64,000 nt of DNA from Sulfurovum sp. (GTDB lineage Bacteria > Campylobacterota > Campylobacteria > Campylobacterales > Sulfurovaceae), in NCBI GenBank assembly GCA_027081115.1, contig JALWLD010000057.1:62001-126000 (forward strand), given 5' to 3'. The translations under genes and the position numbers were made by a program. Below, in pieces: positions 16,617-25,393 of this stretch (the first letter of the stretch is position 1; the number at the start of each line of letters is the position of its first letter). The notes under the pieces are model-generated. The model saw nothing but the letters and a program-made list of their open reading frames with translations. It did no database searches and was not told where the DNA came from.

Positions 16617-17000
16617 ATGGAATTAAATACACATTTGAATATTGATACTTCTCTTTGCGGTAAAGTTGTGAAGCTTGAGAAGGGTTATACAGAAGTACTT
16701 CTCCATACCACACAGCAAATGTCAGCAGACAGCAAAGGTTTAGTTCATGGTGGTTTCATATTTGGCGCTGCGGATTATGCTGCGATGTCTGCTGTGAATG
16801 ATCCTTATGTGGTTTTGGGAGCTTCTTCTTCAAAGTTTGTAGCGCCTGTGAAAGTAGGGGATGCTGTTTTGTGTAAAGCTTCTGTTGTGAGTGAAAAGCT
16901 GAAGAAGAGTGTGGTAGATGTTCAAGCTTTTGTGGAAGGTAGGCTTGTGTTTGAGGGTGAATTTATAACGTTTGTTTTAGAACAGCATGTGCTTGCGTAG
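16617..17000 (+). CDS. PaaI-type hotdog thioesterase
   Basis: 127 residues from the ATG at 16617, chosen because AGGA lies seven bases upstream; the longer open frame would add residues coded by the repeat-rich spacer. Hotdog features: SKGLVHGGFIFGAADYAAMS, where HGG and the following acidic residue form the active site, and KFVAPVKVGDAVLCKASVV. Such enzymes hydrolyse acyl-CoA thioesters; the substrate is unknown. Its stop codon is part of a bidirectional terminator hairpin. Confidence 0.83.
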   Translation: MELNTHLNIDTSLCGKVVKLEKGYTEVLLHTTQQMSADSKGLVHGGFIFGAADYAAMSAVNDPYVVLGASSSKFVAPVKVGDAVLCKASVVSEKLKKSVVDVQAFVEGRLVFEGEFITFVLEQHVLA

Positions 17001-17027
17001 AGTGTTGTCCTTTGACAATACCCTACG
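16996..17027. terminator. Bidirectional hairpin between convergent genes
   Basis: CGTAG-a-GTGTTGTC, loop, GACAATAC-c-CTACG: a 13-bp stem with one mismatch and one G-T pair. It overlaps the thioesterase TAG and ends just before the convergent metallo-hydrolase stop. No strong T run, so termination efficiency is uncertain. Confidence 0.6.
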
Positions 17028-17030
17028 AAT

Positions 17031-17636
17031 TTACAACGTTCTCTTAACTTGATCTATCCAATAAGGAATCACTCTCTGTTCTGCTTTGAGTGTAGTACTC
17101 AACCCATGACCAGGGTAGATTGTATAATCTCCTTCTAGTGTCAGTGCTTTTTCCAAACTTTTAACCATATCTTCACCGCAGGAAGCAGGAAAGTCCCATC
17201 TTCCTATACTTTGTTGGAAGAGGAAGTCTCCTGAGAGCCAGATATCACCTATCTCTATGATGGAACAGCCTGGTGTATGTCCCGGGAAGTGTCTGTATTT
17301 TATCTTTACACCTTCAATATTTAGTTCTTGATCACCAGTGATGATATGATCAGGTGTACTTTTTGGTGTTCCTTGCCCTAGAGGATCATCTGTCAGCATA
17401 AAAACATCGTCTTTGGGACAATAGATAGGAATGTTAAGTGCATTTGCTACTGAGGCATTGGACCATACATGATCAAAGTGGCCATGTGTATTAAGAATAG
17501 CTACAGGGTTTTTTACATTATCTAAAACCCAGTTGGTAGCATCTACACCAGGGTCAATAATGAAGTCTTTGTCATCGACTGTGATAATGTAACAGTTTGT
17601 CTGGTAGACACCCATAGGTTGCATTTTGATTTGCAT
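17031..17636 (-). CDS. MBL-fold metallo-hydrolase (glyoxalase II-like)
   Basis: 201 residues. NTHGHFDHVW is the HxHxDH metal motif of the metallo-beta-lactamase fold; HFPGHTPGCSII and YPGHGLSTTL carry later metal ligands, and WLSGDFLFQQSIGRWDFP is typical of YcbL/GloB-like proteins. It likely hydrolyses a thioester such as a hydroxyacyl-glutathione analogue; the substrate is inferred. AAGGAA seven bases before the ATG, read on the minus strand, supports the start. Only 13 bases separate it from the divergent ferritin-like gene. Confidence 0.88.
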   Translation of the reverse strand: MQIKMQPMGVYQTNCYIITVDDKDFIIDPGVDATNWVLDNVKNPVAILNTHGHFDHVWSNASVANALNIPIYCPKDDVFMLTDDPLGQGTPKSTPDHIITGDQELNIEGVKIKYRHFPGHTPGCSIIEIGDIWLSGDFLFQQSIGRWDFPASCGEDMVKSLEKALTLEGDYTIYPGHGLSTTLKAEQRVIPYWIDQVKRTL

Positions 17637-17638
17637 GA

Positions 17639-17644
17639 TATAAT
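17639..17644 (+). promoter_or_regulatory. -10 box immediately before the DUF455 start
   Basis: TATAAT ends five bases before the ATG at 17650. A transcript from it would start at about the ATG, so the message could be leaderless. The same bases, read on the other strand, form the leader of the metallo-hydrolase. Confidence 0.45.
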
Positions 17645-17649
17645 TCCTT

Positions 17650-18477
17650 ATGCATTTTTATAAAGTATTAGAAGAAGCAATTTTAAGTGATGATATTGAT
17701 ATCAAAGATAAATACACGCTTCAGTGTTTTGAGTATTGTAACCAAAAAGAGGTTAGTAGTGAAGAAAATTTCAGCCCTTTACACTTTAAAGCACCTTCAT
17801 ATGCTTCTATCTGTCACATTGTAGACCCAAGAGAGTTGCCTGCACGTAAAGACTTTGCAAGTAAAGAGGGTTTGGCTACTTTGGTACATGCTATTGCACA
17901 TATTGAATACTCGGCAATCGACTTGGCTCTGGATGCTGTGTATCGATTTCCTGGTATGCCTATGTCGTATAAAAAAGATTGGCTTGAAGTAGCTTTAGAC
18001 GAAATACGACATTTTAAAATGCTCAAAAAGATTTTGGAAGAGTTGGGCTATGCCTATGGTGACTTTCCTGTACATTGTGGTCTTTTTGATGCAGCAGAGC
18101 ATACAGCAGAAAGTATCTTGGACAGAATGGCGATTATACCTCGGTATTATGAAGCATCCGGTTTAGATGTGAGTCCCCAGATCATGAAGAAACTAGACAA
18201 TAAACGTAAGAATCCTTATGTGAAATCTCTGCTTGATGCACTGCATATCATCTATGATGAAGAGATATCTCATGTACATAAAGGAGATAAATGGTTCAAA
18301 TATCTTTGTGAAAAAGAAGGAAGAATGGGAGAAGTGGAAACTGTCTATTTTGAGATACTGGAGCGTTATGACCTACTCTCAAAGCATCGACCACACATTA
18401 ATGTTGAGGCACGAAAAGAGGCAGGTTTTACCTGTACTGAGATTAAAAAACTCGGAGCAAAGGTTTGTCATGAATGA
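17650..18477 (+). CDS. DUF455 ferritin-like protein
   Basis: 275 residues. The helical core carries carboxylate/His motifs typical of a diiron ferritin-like fold: HAIAHIEYSAIDLALDAVYR, ALDEIRHFKML and IIYDEEISHVHKGDKWF. The DUF455 family has MiaE-like architecture, but its function is not established. No ribosome site is visible before the ATG; a TATAAT box sits directly upstream. The last eight bases overlap the lpxK start, so the two are translationally linked. Confidence 0.85.
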   Translation: MHFYKVLEEAILSDDIDIKDKYTLQCFEYCNQKEVSSEENFSPLHFKAPSYASICHIVDPRELPARKDFASKEGLATLVHAIAHIEYSAIDLALDAVYRFPGMPMSYKKDWLEVALDEIRHFKMLKKILEELGYAYGDFPVHCGLFDAAEHTAESILDRMAIIPRYYEASGLDVSPQIMKKLDNKRKNPYVKSLLDALHIIYDEEISHVHKGDKWFKYLCEKEGRMGEVETVYFEILERYDLLSKHRPHINVEARKEAGFTCTEIKKLGAKVCHE

Positions 18478-19393
18478 TTTTGTTGAAAAGATGATGTTTG
18501 ATCCAAAATGGTACCATTATATCATCATCATACTCCTCTCTCCACTCTCTTTGGTTTATGGACTCTTCATGTATCTTAGACGTCTTTTTGTAGAGAAAAA
18601 ATCATTTGATATCCCTATTGTGAGTATTGGTAATTTAGTTGTTGGGGGTAGCGGAAAAACACCTTTTGTTATTGCTCTGGCATCACGTTATGCTGAGGTA
18701 GCGGTCATTTCACGTGGCTATGGTAGAAAAAGCAAGGGTTTAGTTGAGGTTAGCCAAAAAGGTACACTGCTTTGTTCGGTTGAAGAGAGTGGAGATGAAG
18801 CGATGTTAATGGCTACCTCTCTTCCTAATGCTTCAGTTATAGTGAGTGAAGATAGAACAAAAGCTATAGTAAAAGCTATAGACAAGGGTGCGAAGATCAT
18901 CGTATTGGATGATGGGTTTAACCGTGTAGATATAGAAAAGTTTGAAATTCTGCTTGAGCCTAAAGCAATTAAAAACTATTTTCCTTTTCCCGCTGGTGCA
19001 TTTAGAGAGTTTTGGTTTATGAATGTAAATGCAGATATCGTAGTCAAAGAGGAAGAGGATTTTGTACGTAAGGTTACACTCGAAGATCTCTCAGCTAAAA
19101 TGCTCTTGCTTACGGCTATTTCTAATCCACAAAGACTGGATACTTATCTCCCACCTGAAGTTGTAGGGAAAATTTATTTGCCTGATCATGCTTACTTTGA
19201 TGAAAACCATTTAAAGAAGAAAATGCAGGAATATGGGGCAGAAACCCTTCTGGTTACTGAGAAAGATAGAGTTAAAATGCAAGACTTTAAGTTACCCCTC
19301 TCAAAAATGAAGTTAAAATTAGAGATCAAAGAAGAGATATTGATGCAAATTGATATGTATATTAAAACCTATAGAGAAAAGGGTCCTCAATAA
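18470..19393 (+). CDS. lpxK: Tetraacyldisaccharide 4'-kinase
   Basis: 307 residues from the ATG at 18470; AAGG lies just upstream within the preceding gene. SIGNLVVGGSGKTPFVIALA is the LpxK P-loop region, followed by ISRGYGRKSKG, ESGDEAMLMA and VLDDGFNRVDIEKF. A membrane-associated N-terminal helix (YHYIIIILLSPLSLVYGLFM) is typical. The enzyme phosphorylates the lipid A precursor at the inner membrane. The stop overlaps the argB ATG by one base (TAATG). Confidence 0.94.
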   Translation: MNDFVEKMMFDPKWYHYIIIILLSPLSLVYGLFMYLRRLFVEKKSFDIPIVSIGNLVVGGSGKTPFVIALASRYAEVAVISRGYGRKSKGLVEVSQKGTLLCSVEESGDEAMLMATSLPNASVIVSEDRTKAIVKAIDKGAKIIVLDDGFNRVDIEKFEILLEPKAIKNYFPFPAGAFREFWFMNVNADIVVKEEEDFVRKVTLEDLSAKMLLLTAISNPQRLDTYLPPEVVGKIYLPDHAYFDENHLKKKMQEYGAETLLVTEKDRVKMQDFKLPLSKMKLKLEIKEEILMQIDMYIKTYREKGPQ

Positions 19394-20244
19394 TGCGAGC
19401 TAAAATAGATGTCGTAAAAACGCTGCTGGATGCACTGCCATTCATTAAAAAATTTTCCAATGAGAAAATTGTAATCAAATATGGAGGCTCTGCACAGACT
19501 TCCGATACGCTTAAAGAGCAGTTCGCACAAGATATTGTTCTGTTACACCTTGTAGGTATGAAGCCAATCATAGTGCATGGCGGAGGAAAGAGTATTACCA
19601 ATCTTTTGGCCGATCTTGGTGTTGAGACTACGTTTGTAGATGGGCAGCGTGTTACAAGTAAAGAGGTCATGCGTATTGCAGAGATGGTACTCTCCGGAGA
19701 GATCAATAAAGAGATTGTATCGCTTCTAAATAACCATGGTACAAAAGCTATAGGGATTTCCGGAAAAGATGGTAAATTTTTAGAAGCAAGGCCAAAAGAT
19801 TTTAACAATTTTGGATATACTGGTGTTATAGAAAATGTTAATCCTGAAATAGTAGATAATCTTATAGTGGATGGTTTTGTTCCTGTGATTGCTCCAATTG
19901 CTTCAAGCTCTTCTGTTGGGCACCCTGGATTTAATATCAATGCAGATCTGGCAGCTTCTCAGATAGCTGTGGCATTGGAAGCAAGAAAAGTACTCTTTTT
20001 AACTGATACAGCAGGTGTATTGGATAAAGAGATGGATCTCATTACCAATCTTGATATTGCCACCACAGAGGCATTGAAAAAAGACGGTACGATCCAGGGG
20101 GGAATGGTCCCCAAAGTTGATGCGTGTATTGAAGCACTTCGCGGTGGTGTCAAAAAAGCCCATATTATTGATGGACGGGTTGAACATTCTCTATTATTGG
20201 AAATTCTGACCAGTTCAGGTGTAGGTACTTGTATAGAGTTATAA
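19393..20244 (+). CDS. argB: Acetylglutamate kinase
   Basis: 283 residues. FSNEKIVIKYGGSAQ near the N-terminus, LHLVGMKPIIVHGGGKSI, EMVLSGEINKEIVSLL, HPGFNINADLAASQIAVALE and GGMVPKVDACIEALRGGV are the amino-acid-kinase blocks of ArgB. It makes N-acetylglutamyl phosphate, the second step of arginine synthesis. argD is 15 kb upstream rather than adjacent. Translation is coupled to lpxK. Confidence 0.96.
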   Translation: MRAKIDVVKTLLDALPFIKKFSNEKIVIKYGGSAQTSDTLKEQFAQDIVLLHLVGMKPIIVHGGGKSITNLLADLGVETTFVDGQRVTSKEVMRIAEMVLSGEINKEIVSLLNNHGTKAIGISGKDGKFLEARPKDFNNFGYTGVIENVNPEIVDNLIVDGFVPVIAPIASSSSVGHPGFNINADLAASQIAVALEARKVLFLTDTAGVLDKEMDLITNLDIATTEALKKDGTIQGGMVPKVDACIEALRGGVKKAHIIDGRVEHSLLLEILTSSGVGTCIEL

Positions 20245-20277
20245 AAAACCCATAAAAAAGAAGGGAGGACACATATT

Positions 20278-21213
20278 ATGAAGCATCTTACTCCTTTTGC
20301 ATACATTTTTTTCATTTTCATTTTTCTCCTCTCCTTAAGTGTTGCTTCTCCTATCAAACCTATCCCTGAAAATATTGATTTTAATGAACAAAAAGCTGCT
20401 TTAGGGAAAAAGCTTTTTTTTGACCCTTTGCTTTCCAAGGATGGTACGATATCCTGTGTAACATGTCATGACCTTCAAAATGGTGGAGATGATGGTTTGC
20501 AATACTCTTTTGGTATTAAAGGACAGGAAGGAACCATCAATGCGCCTACTGTGTATAATGCTGTATTCAATTTTCGTCAGTTTTGGGATGGTCGTGCAAA
20601 AGACCTTAAAGCACAGGCAAAGGGACCTATCAATAACCCCATAGAGATGGGACATAGTTTTGTAGACTTGATTCCTGTATTGAAGAAAAAAGGATATGAC
20701 AAAGCATTTGAGTTACTCTATGAAGATGGTATTACAGAAGAGAATATTGTAGATGCTATTGCCGAGTTTGAAAAGGCACTCATTACACCAAATGCACCGT
20801 TTGACCGTTATTTGAGGGGAGATAAAAATGCAATAACTGCACAAGAGAAGAGAGGGTACATACTTTTTTCTTCCAAAGGTTGTATTCTTTGTCACAATGG
20901 GGTAAATATTGGAGGAAATCTTTACAATAAGTTTGGTATTTTCGAAGATGCAAATTCTATGAATATTGGTCGTTATAATATTACCAAACGTGAAGAGGAT
21001 AAATATGTCTTCAAGGTACCCTCTTTACGTAATATAGCACTTACTGCACCCTATATGCATGATGGACGTGCAAAAACGTTGCGTGATGCTGTAGAAATTA
21101 TGACAGAACATCAGCTTGGCAGGTATATGAGTTTGGAAGAGATAGAAGATATTGTTGCTTTTTTAAAATCTCTCACAGGTAAAATACCAAGCATTGCAAA
21201 AGAGAAGCCATGA
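20278..21213 (+). CDS. Di-haem cytochrome c peroxidase
   Basis: 311 residues. A signal peptide (hydrophobic 8-24, VAS) exports it. Two c-type haem sites are present: CVTCH (Cys60, Cys63, His64) and CILCH (Cys202, Cys205, His206). GKKLFFDPLLSKDG, APTVYNAVFNFRQFWDGRA and YMHDGRAKTLRDAVE are typical of the CcpA/MauG-type family. It reduces hydrogen peroxide in the periplasm with electrons from cytochrome c. GGGAGG precedes the start. Its TGA overlaps the ATG of the GGDEF-EAL gene (ATGA). Confidence 0.93.
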   Translation: MKHLTPFAYIFFIFIFLLSLSVASPIKPIPENIDFNEQKAALGKKLFFDPLLSKDGTISCVTCHDLQNGGDDGLQYSFGIKGQEGTINAPTVYNAVFNFRQFWDGRAKDLKAQAKGPINNPIEMGHSFVDLIPVLKKKGYDKAFELLYEDGITEENIVDAIAEFEKALITPNAPFDRYLRGDKNAITAQEKRGYILFSSKGCILCHNGVNIGGNLYNKFGIFEDANSMNIGRYNITKREEDKYVFKVPSLRNIALTAPYMHDGRAKTLRDAVEIMTEHQLGRYMSLEEIEDIVAFLKSLTGKIPSIAKEKP

Positions 21214-24083
21214 GTAAGCTCAATAAAAGCTGGTCCTTTAGAGTAGACTATTTCTCCTTACTTCTGCTCTTTTTTCTGGTGACCCTTTTAACACTCTTTT
21301 TCTATCTTCTTCATATCGATAAAAATATCAGATACTATGACAACTATAGAAAGCAGTTTCAAAGTATGAGTAGAATTAATTATGAAATTGAAACAGTATT
21401 CCAACAAAAATATCGTTATGTAGACCATGATAAAAGTAGTCTACTTGTCAACAGCTTTGAGGTTCAACTCTCTTCATTGAAAAAGAGTCCACTCAGAGAA
21501 GAGTTTGGAGAACATATTTATCTGGATTTACAGAACTTGGAGAAAGATTATTATAGAAAACGTGATTACCTGGAAAGATTTGAAGCATTGAATTCACGAC
21601 TGACCAATTCTATTCATACTATTTTTGATTTACGTAAAAGTATAGAAAACAGTTTTCAACATGTTAATGGAAAACAAGAAGAGATGCATAAACTCTTTCT
21701 TACTGTCTCTCAAATTTTAATGGATATGCCTTATGATAAAGAGACTTTTTCAGAACAGATGATACGGTTAAAAAGAGAACAGAGTGAAGACAAAATTTTC
21801 AAATATCTCTATTTGCATCTACAATATTTTATAGACAATATAGAAAAAATGAATCTACTACTTAAAGACAATACTACTATTGATTTAACTGGTATCATAC
21901 AGCATGTACTTGATGATTTGAACTACTACTACAGCTCTATGCGGAATGAACAAAAGATCATTGCCATGGGATTCTTTATTTTTGCTTTTCTTATTTTGCT
22001 TCTTTTGATTTTTAATTACAGGAAAGAGAGAAATAAAAAAATAGAGCTGCTTGCATTTAAATCCGCTATTGAGAACAGTGATAATGCCATTGTCATTACC
22101 GACTTGAATCGACATATTGAGTATGTCAATGAAGCATTTGAAGATCATACCGGATATACAAAAGCAGAAGTTTATGGGAAGAATCCTAATATCTTAAAGT
22201 CAGGTTTAGTGAGTGAGGAGGTCTATCAAGACTTGAACAGTACCTTGGAACGTGGGGAGAAGTGGCAGGGAGAATTGATTAACCGTAGAAAGGATGGTTC
22301 TTTATTGTATGAGCGTGCATCTATTGTACCTATTTTTATGGAGGGGCAATTGGTACAGTACCTGGCTATCAAACTTAATATAACCGAATATAAGCGGCAA
22401 CAGAAGATCTTGCAGCAATCTGCTACTGTATATGACACAATGGGAGATGGTATTGTCATAACTGATAGTGATAAAAAAATTATTTCTGTTAACAGTGCTT
22501 TTATCAAGATTTTCGGTTATAGTGAAGAAGAGGTACTGGGAAAAGAACCGATGATCATTGCTTCATTAAAAGAAGATGCAGTATTCTATAAAAAAATGTG
22601 GCATGAATTATTACATCAAGGCCGCTGGTCAGGTAGAATCAATAACCAATCAAAATCGGGAGAGATTATTCCTATCTGGTTAACGATTGCTGTGGTAAAA
22701 GATAAGAAAGGGAAAATTCAAAACTTTATTGCTGTCTATACAAATTTAAAAGAGATCATTGCTATGGAAGAGAAAGCAGAGTATCTTGCTTATCATGACT
22801 CTTTGACACACTTACCAAATCGTGCAAACTTTGAGAGACAAATTGAAGATATTTTAGCACTTTCCAAAATAAATAATGAAAAAGTTGCAGTATTATTTAT
22901 TGATCTTGATCGGTTTAAAGTTATCAATGATACGCTTGGACATCATGTTGGAGATAGTATGCTTATAGAGATCGCAAAACGTGTGAAACACGTTTTAAAA
23001 AAAGATGATGTCTTGGCCCGTATAGGTGGAGATGAGTTTGTTATCGTTTTAACTGCAGTGCAGGAAAATAATGAAGTCCGATATATCGCAGAAAAAATAT
23101 TGACTATCATTCGAGAACCTATTGTTGTACAAGATTATCATTTGTATACTACTGCAAGTTTGGGAATTGCTATATATCCTCATGATGGAGAGAGTAGAAA
23201 TGAGATTATCAAGCATGCAGATTCTGCTATGTATCATGCAAAAGATAAAGGAAAAGACAACTATCAGTTCTATACTAAACAGCTCTCTTTAGATGTACAA
23301 GAGCGTTTAAATTTAGAACAAGAACTGCTCCATGCTATTGAGAGACAAGAGTTAGCGCTTTATTATCAGCCACAATATTATTTAAAAAGTGGAAAAATAT
23401 GTGGTGCAGAGGCACTACTTCGTTGGAAAAATGAAAGTTTGGGATGGATCTCTCCAGATGATTTTATCTCTGTTGCAGAAGAGACGGGCATTATTATAAA
23501 GATTGGCTATTTTGTATTTGAAGAGGCATGTAAGGCCTATATGCGTTGGGAAGCTTTAGGGTTAGATATTGACAGTATTGCCATTAATATCTCTTCTGTA
23601 CAGTTTCGAGAAGAAGATATCTTTGAAAAACTAAAAAATATTATGTTGGAAGTAGGTATACCGGCACACAAAGTTGAGATTGAGATTACTGAACGCTTTA
23701 TTATGGAATACTCTACCGCCAATATGACGATACTTGAGGATCTGAGAAATATCGGATGCCGTATTGCTATTGATGATTTTGGTACAGGGTATTCATCTAT
23801 GAGCTATATGAAAAGTTTGGCGCTAGATACAATTAAGATTGACAAATCGTTTATTAAAGATCTACCAAATGATGCCCATGATGCAGAAGTTTCCAAAGCA
23901 ATTATTGCTCTGTCTAAAAGTTTAGGTTATGAAGTGACTGCTGAAGGGATTGAGACCGTAGAACAAGAGGTGTTTCTTCGCCAACATGAGTGTGATATTG
24001 GTCAAGGGTATTATTTCGCAAGACCCATGAATGAAGATCTCTTTGTCTCTTTTGTAAAAGAGGCAAATAAAATGGATAAATAA
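21210..24083 (+). CDS. Membrane PAS-PAS-GGDEF-EAL protein (c-di-GMP turnover)
   Basis: 957 residues. Order: membrane helix (about 13-34), periplasmic helical sensor (35-247), second helix (about 248-270), PAS (about 277-390), PAS (about 395-515), GGDEF domain with intact GGDEF at 606-610, EAL domain with EALLRW from residue 734. EAL metal and catalytic blocks ITERF, DDFGTGYSS and TAEGIETVEQ are present. The inhibitory RxxD site before GGDEF reads LKKD, so product inhibition may be lost. Both activities look possible; the net direction cannot be read. It overlaps the peroxidase gene by 4 bp, suggesting a redox-linked input. Confidence 0.94.
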   Translation: MSKLNKSWSFRVDYFSLLLLFFLVTLLTLFFYLLHIDKNIRYYDNYRKQFQSMSRINYEIETVFQQKYRYVDHDKSSLLVNSFEVQLSSLKKSPLREEFGEHIYLDLQNLEKDYYRKRDYLERFEALNSRLTNSIHTIFDLRKSIENSFQHVNGKQEEMHKLFLTVSQILMDMPYDKETFSEQMIRLKREQSEDKIFKYLYLHLQYFIDNIEKMNLLLKDNTTIDLTGIIQHVLDDLNYYYSSMRNEQKIIAMGFFIFAFLILLLLIFNYRKERNKKIELLAFKSAIENSDNAIVITDLNRHIEYVNEAFEDHTGYTKAEVYGKNPNILKSGLVSEEVYQDLNSTLERGEKWQGELINRRKDGSLLYERASIVPIFMEGQLVQYLAIKLNITEYKRQQKILQQSATVYDTMGDGIVITDSDKKIISVNSAFIKIFGYSEEEVLGKEPMIIASLKEDAVFYKKMWHELLHQGRWSGRINNQSKSGEIIPIWLTIAVVKDKKGKIQNFIAVYTNLKEIIAMEEKAEYLAYHDSLTHLPNRANFERQIEDILALSKINNEKVAVLFIDLDRFKVINDTLGHHVGDSMLIEIAKRVKHVLKKDDVLARIGGDEFVIVLTAVQENNEVRYIAEKILTIIREPIVVQDYHLYTTASLGIAIYPHDGESRNEIIKHADSAMYHAKDKGKDNYQFYTKQLSLDVQERLNLEQELLHAIERQELALYYQPQYYLKSGKICGAEALLRWKNESLGWISPDDFISVAEETGIIIKIGYFVFEEACKAYMRWEALGLDIDSIAINISSVQFREEDIFEKLKNIMLEVGIPAHKVEIEITERFIMEYSTANMTILEDLRNIGCRIAIDDFGTGYSSMSYMKSLALDTIKIDKSFIKDLPNDAHDAEVSKAIIALSKSLGYEVTAEGIETVEQEVFLRQHECDIGQGYYFARPMNEDLFVSFVKEANKMDK

Positions 24084-24107
24084 AGAGTTAAATAGAATAT
24101 CTTGTTG

Positions 24108-24113
24108 TATAAT
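24108..24113 (+). promoter_or_regulatory. -10 box before the propeller gene
   Basis: TATAAT in TTGTTGTATAATC, 34 bases before the ATG. It sits inside CTTGT...ACAAG, a short dyad (24101-24122). Confidence 0.5.
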
Positions 24114-24147
24114 CAATACAAGAAATTGTGAATTGCAAGGATAGAAG

Positions 24148-25347
24148 ATGTTAAAAAATACACTAATGATCGTCCTACTTATGATATATGTTTCAGTACA
24201 AGGTATGGCAGAAGAGAGCAAACAAGAGACAACACTCCATAAAAATACCTATATTGCAGAGTGGCAGACTATTTATGGTGGAAAGGAAGATGATATTGCC
24301 TATGGCATTGTTGCTTTGGAGAAGGGTGATGCAGCGATTGTAGGGACATGTAAGTCTTTTGGTGCAAAACGTACGGATATCTGTATTACACGTATGAACA
24401 GTAAAGGTGAAATGAAGTGGCGATTGTGGTTAGGTGGAAAGAAAAAGGATGAAGGAAAAGCCATTGCACGTGCTGCAGACGGCAGTATTCTTGTGTTAGG
24501 ACATTCCAAGTCATATTCTAAAAATTATGATTATGACCTACTTATAGCAAAAGTTTCTCTCGAGGGTAAATTGATCTGGGAGAAACATATTGGTGGGATG
24601 CGGGATGAATTTGCCGGAGGTATTGCCGGTACGGATGATGGAGGTGCATTGATCGTTGGCTCCAGTCAGTCTTTTGGTGAAGGCGATAAAAATGTATACA
24701 TTGTAAGGTTGGACAAAGAGGGGAATGAGCTTGATGCCTACACTGTTGGTGGGGCTAAAGATGATGTGGCAACTGCTTTGACACGTACACGTGACGGGAA
24801 CTTTGTGATGGTAGGTTATAGAGAGATCGAACGTGCTGGAGATGCAGACTTTTTTGTGATGAAGTTAGATCAACAAGGAAAGAAAATCTGGGCAAAAACC
24901 TATGGGGGAGAGTATGAAGATACGTTAGATGGTGTGACAGCTACAGTAGATGGAGGTATTGTTGCCATAGGAAAAACACGCTCTTACGGTTCTGAACAGT
25001 CTGACCTTACCGTAATGAAATATGATGCTTCGGGTAAACTCATCTGGCATAAGATCTATGGTTTTAAGTATTATGATTATGGCAATGCTGTAGCAACCAC
25101 ACGTGATGGTGGGTTTCTTTTGGCAGGAGGAACCAACTCATTAGGGAAAGGTAATCACTCTGTCTATATTTTGGCACTGGATAGAGCAGGAGAACTCATT
25201 TGGTCTCATGTCTATGGAGATGAACGTAAAGATGTTGCCCATGGTGCGGCACGTATGAGTGATGGTTCAATTATTGTAGTGGGAGAATCAAACAGCTTTA
25301 AACGAGCAAAAAACTTCTATATGATACGCCTTAAAAAGACAAAGTAG
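24148..25347 (+). CDS. Exported seven-repeat beta-propeller protein
   Basis: 399 residues with a signal peptide (MLKNTLMIVLLMIYVSVQGMA). The mature part is seven consecutive repeats of about 52 residues. Each follows the pattern YGG-x2-DD-x-A-x2-G-I...DGG...VG-x-S-x-SFG-x-G-x2-D-x-Y-[IV]-x-R/KLD-x2-G-x2-IW. The repeat number matches one closed seven-bladed propeller. I recognise the repeat type from periplasmic or secreted proteins of unknown role, but no catalytic motif is visible. A scaffold or ligand-binding role is a guess. It has its own promoter and is followed by thrC after an 85-bp spacer. Confidence 0.82.
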   Translation: MLKNTLMIVLLMIYVSVQGMAEESKQETTLHKNTYIAEWQTIYGGKEDDIAYGIVALEKGDAAIVGTCKSFGAKRTDICITRMNSKGEMKWRLWLGGKKKDEGKAIARAADGSILVLGHSKSYSKNYDYDLLIAKVSLEGKLIWEKHIGGMRDEFAGGIAGTDDGGALIVGSSQSFGEGDKNVYIVRLDKEGNELDAYTVGGAKDDVATALTRTRDGNFVMVGYREIERAGDADFFVMKLDQQGKKIWAKTYGGEYEDTLDGVTATVDGGIVAIGKTRSYGSEQSDLTVMKYDASGKLIWHKIYGFKYYDYGNAVATTRDGGFLLAGGTNSLGKGNHSVYILALDRAGELIWSHVYGDERKDVAHGAARMSDGSIIVVGESNSFKRAKNFYMIRLKKTK

Positions 25348-25371
25348 CGAGCTTTCCTTATCTTTTTTCGC

Positions 25372-25377
25372 TATAAT
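25372..25377 (+). promoter_or_regulatory. -10 box of thrC
   Basis: TATAAT preceded by TTTTTTCGC, 56 bases before the thrC ATG; same layout as the other strong promoters in the window. Confidence 0.6.
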
Positions 25378-25393
25378 CGCATATAAAATAATA

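Noticed and set aside
18233..18469. Extended lpxK start inside the DUF455 gene
   Set aside because: This would overlap 240 bases of a well supported gene; the ATG at 18470 gives the normal LpxK N-terminus.
24101..24122. CTTGT...ACAAG dyad as terminator of the GGDEF-EAL gene
   Set aside because: Only five paired bases around a TATAAT box and no T run; more likely promoter context.
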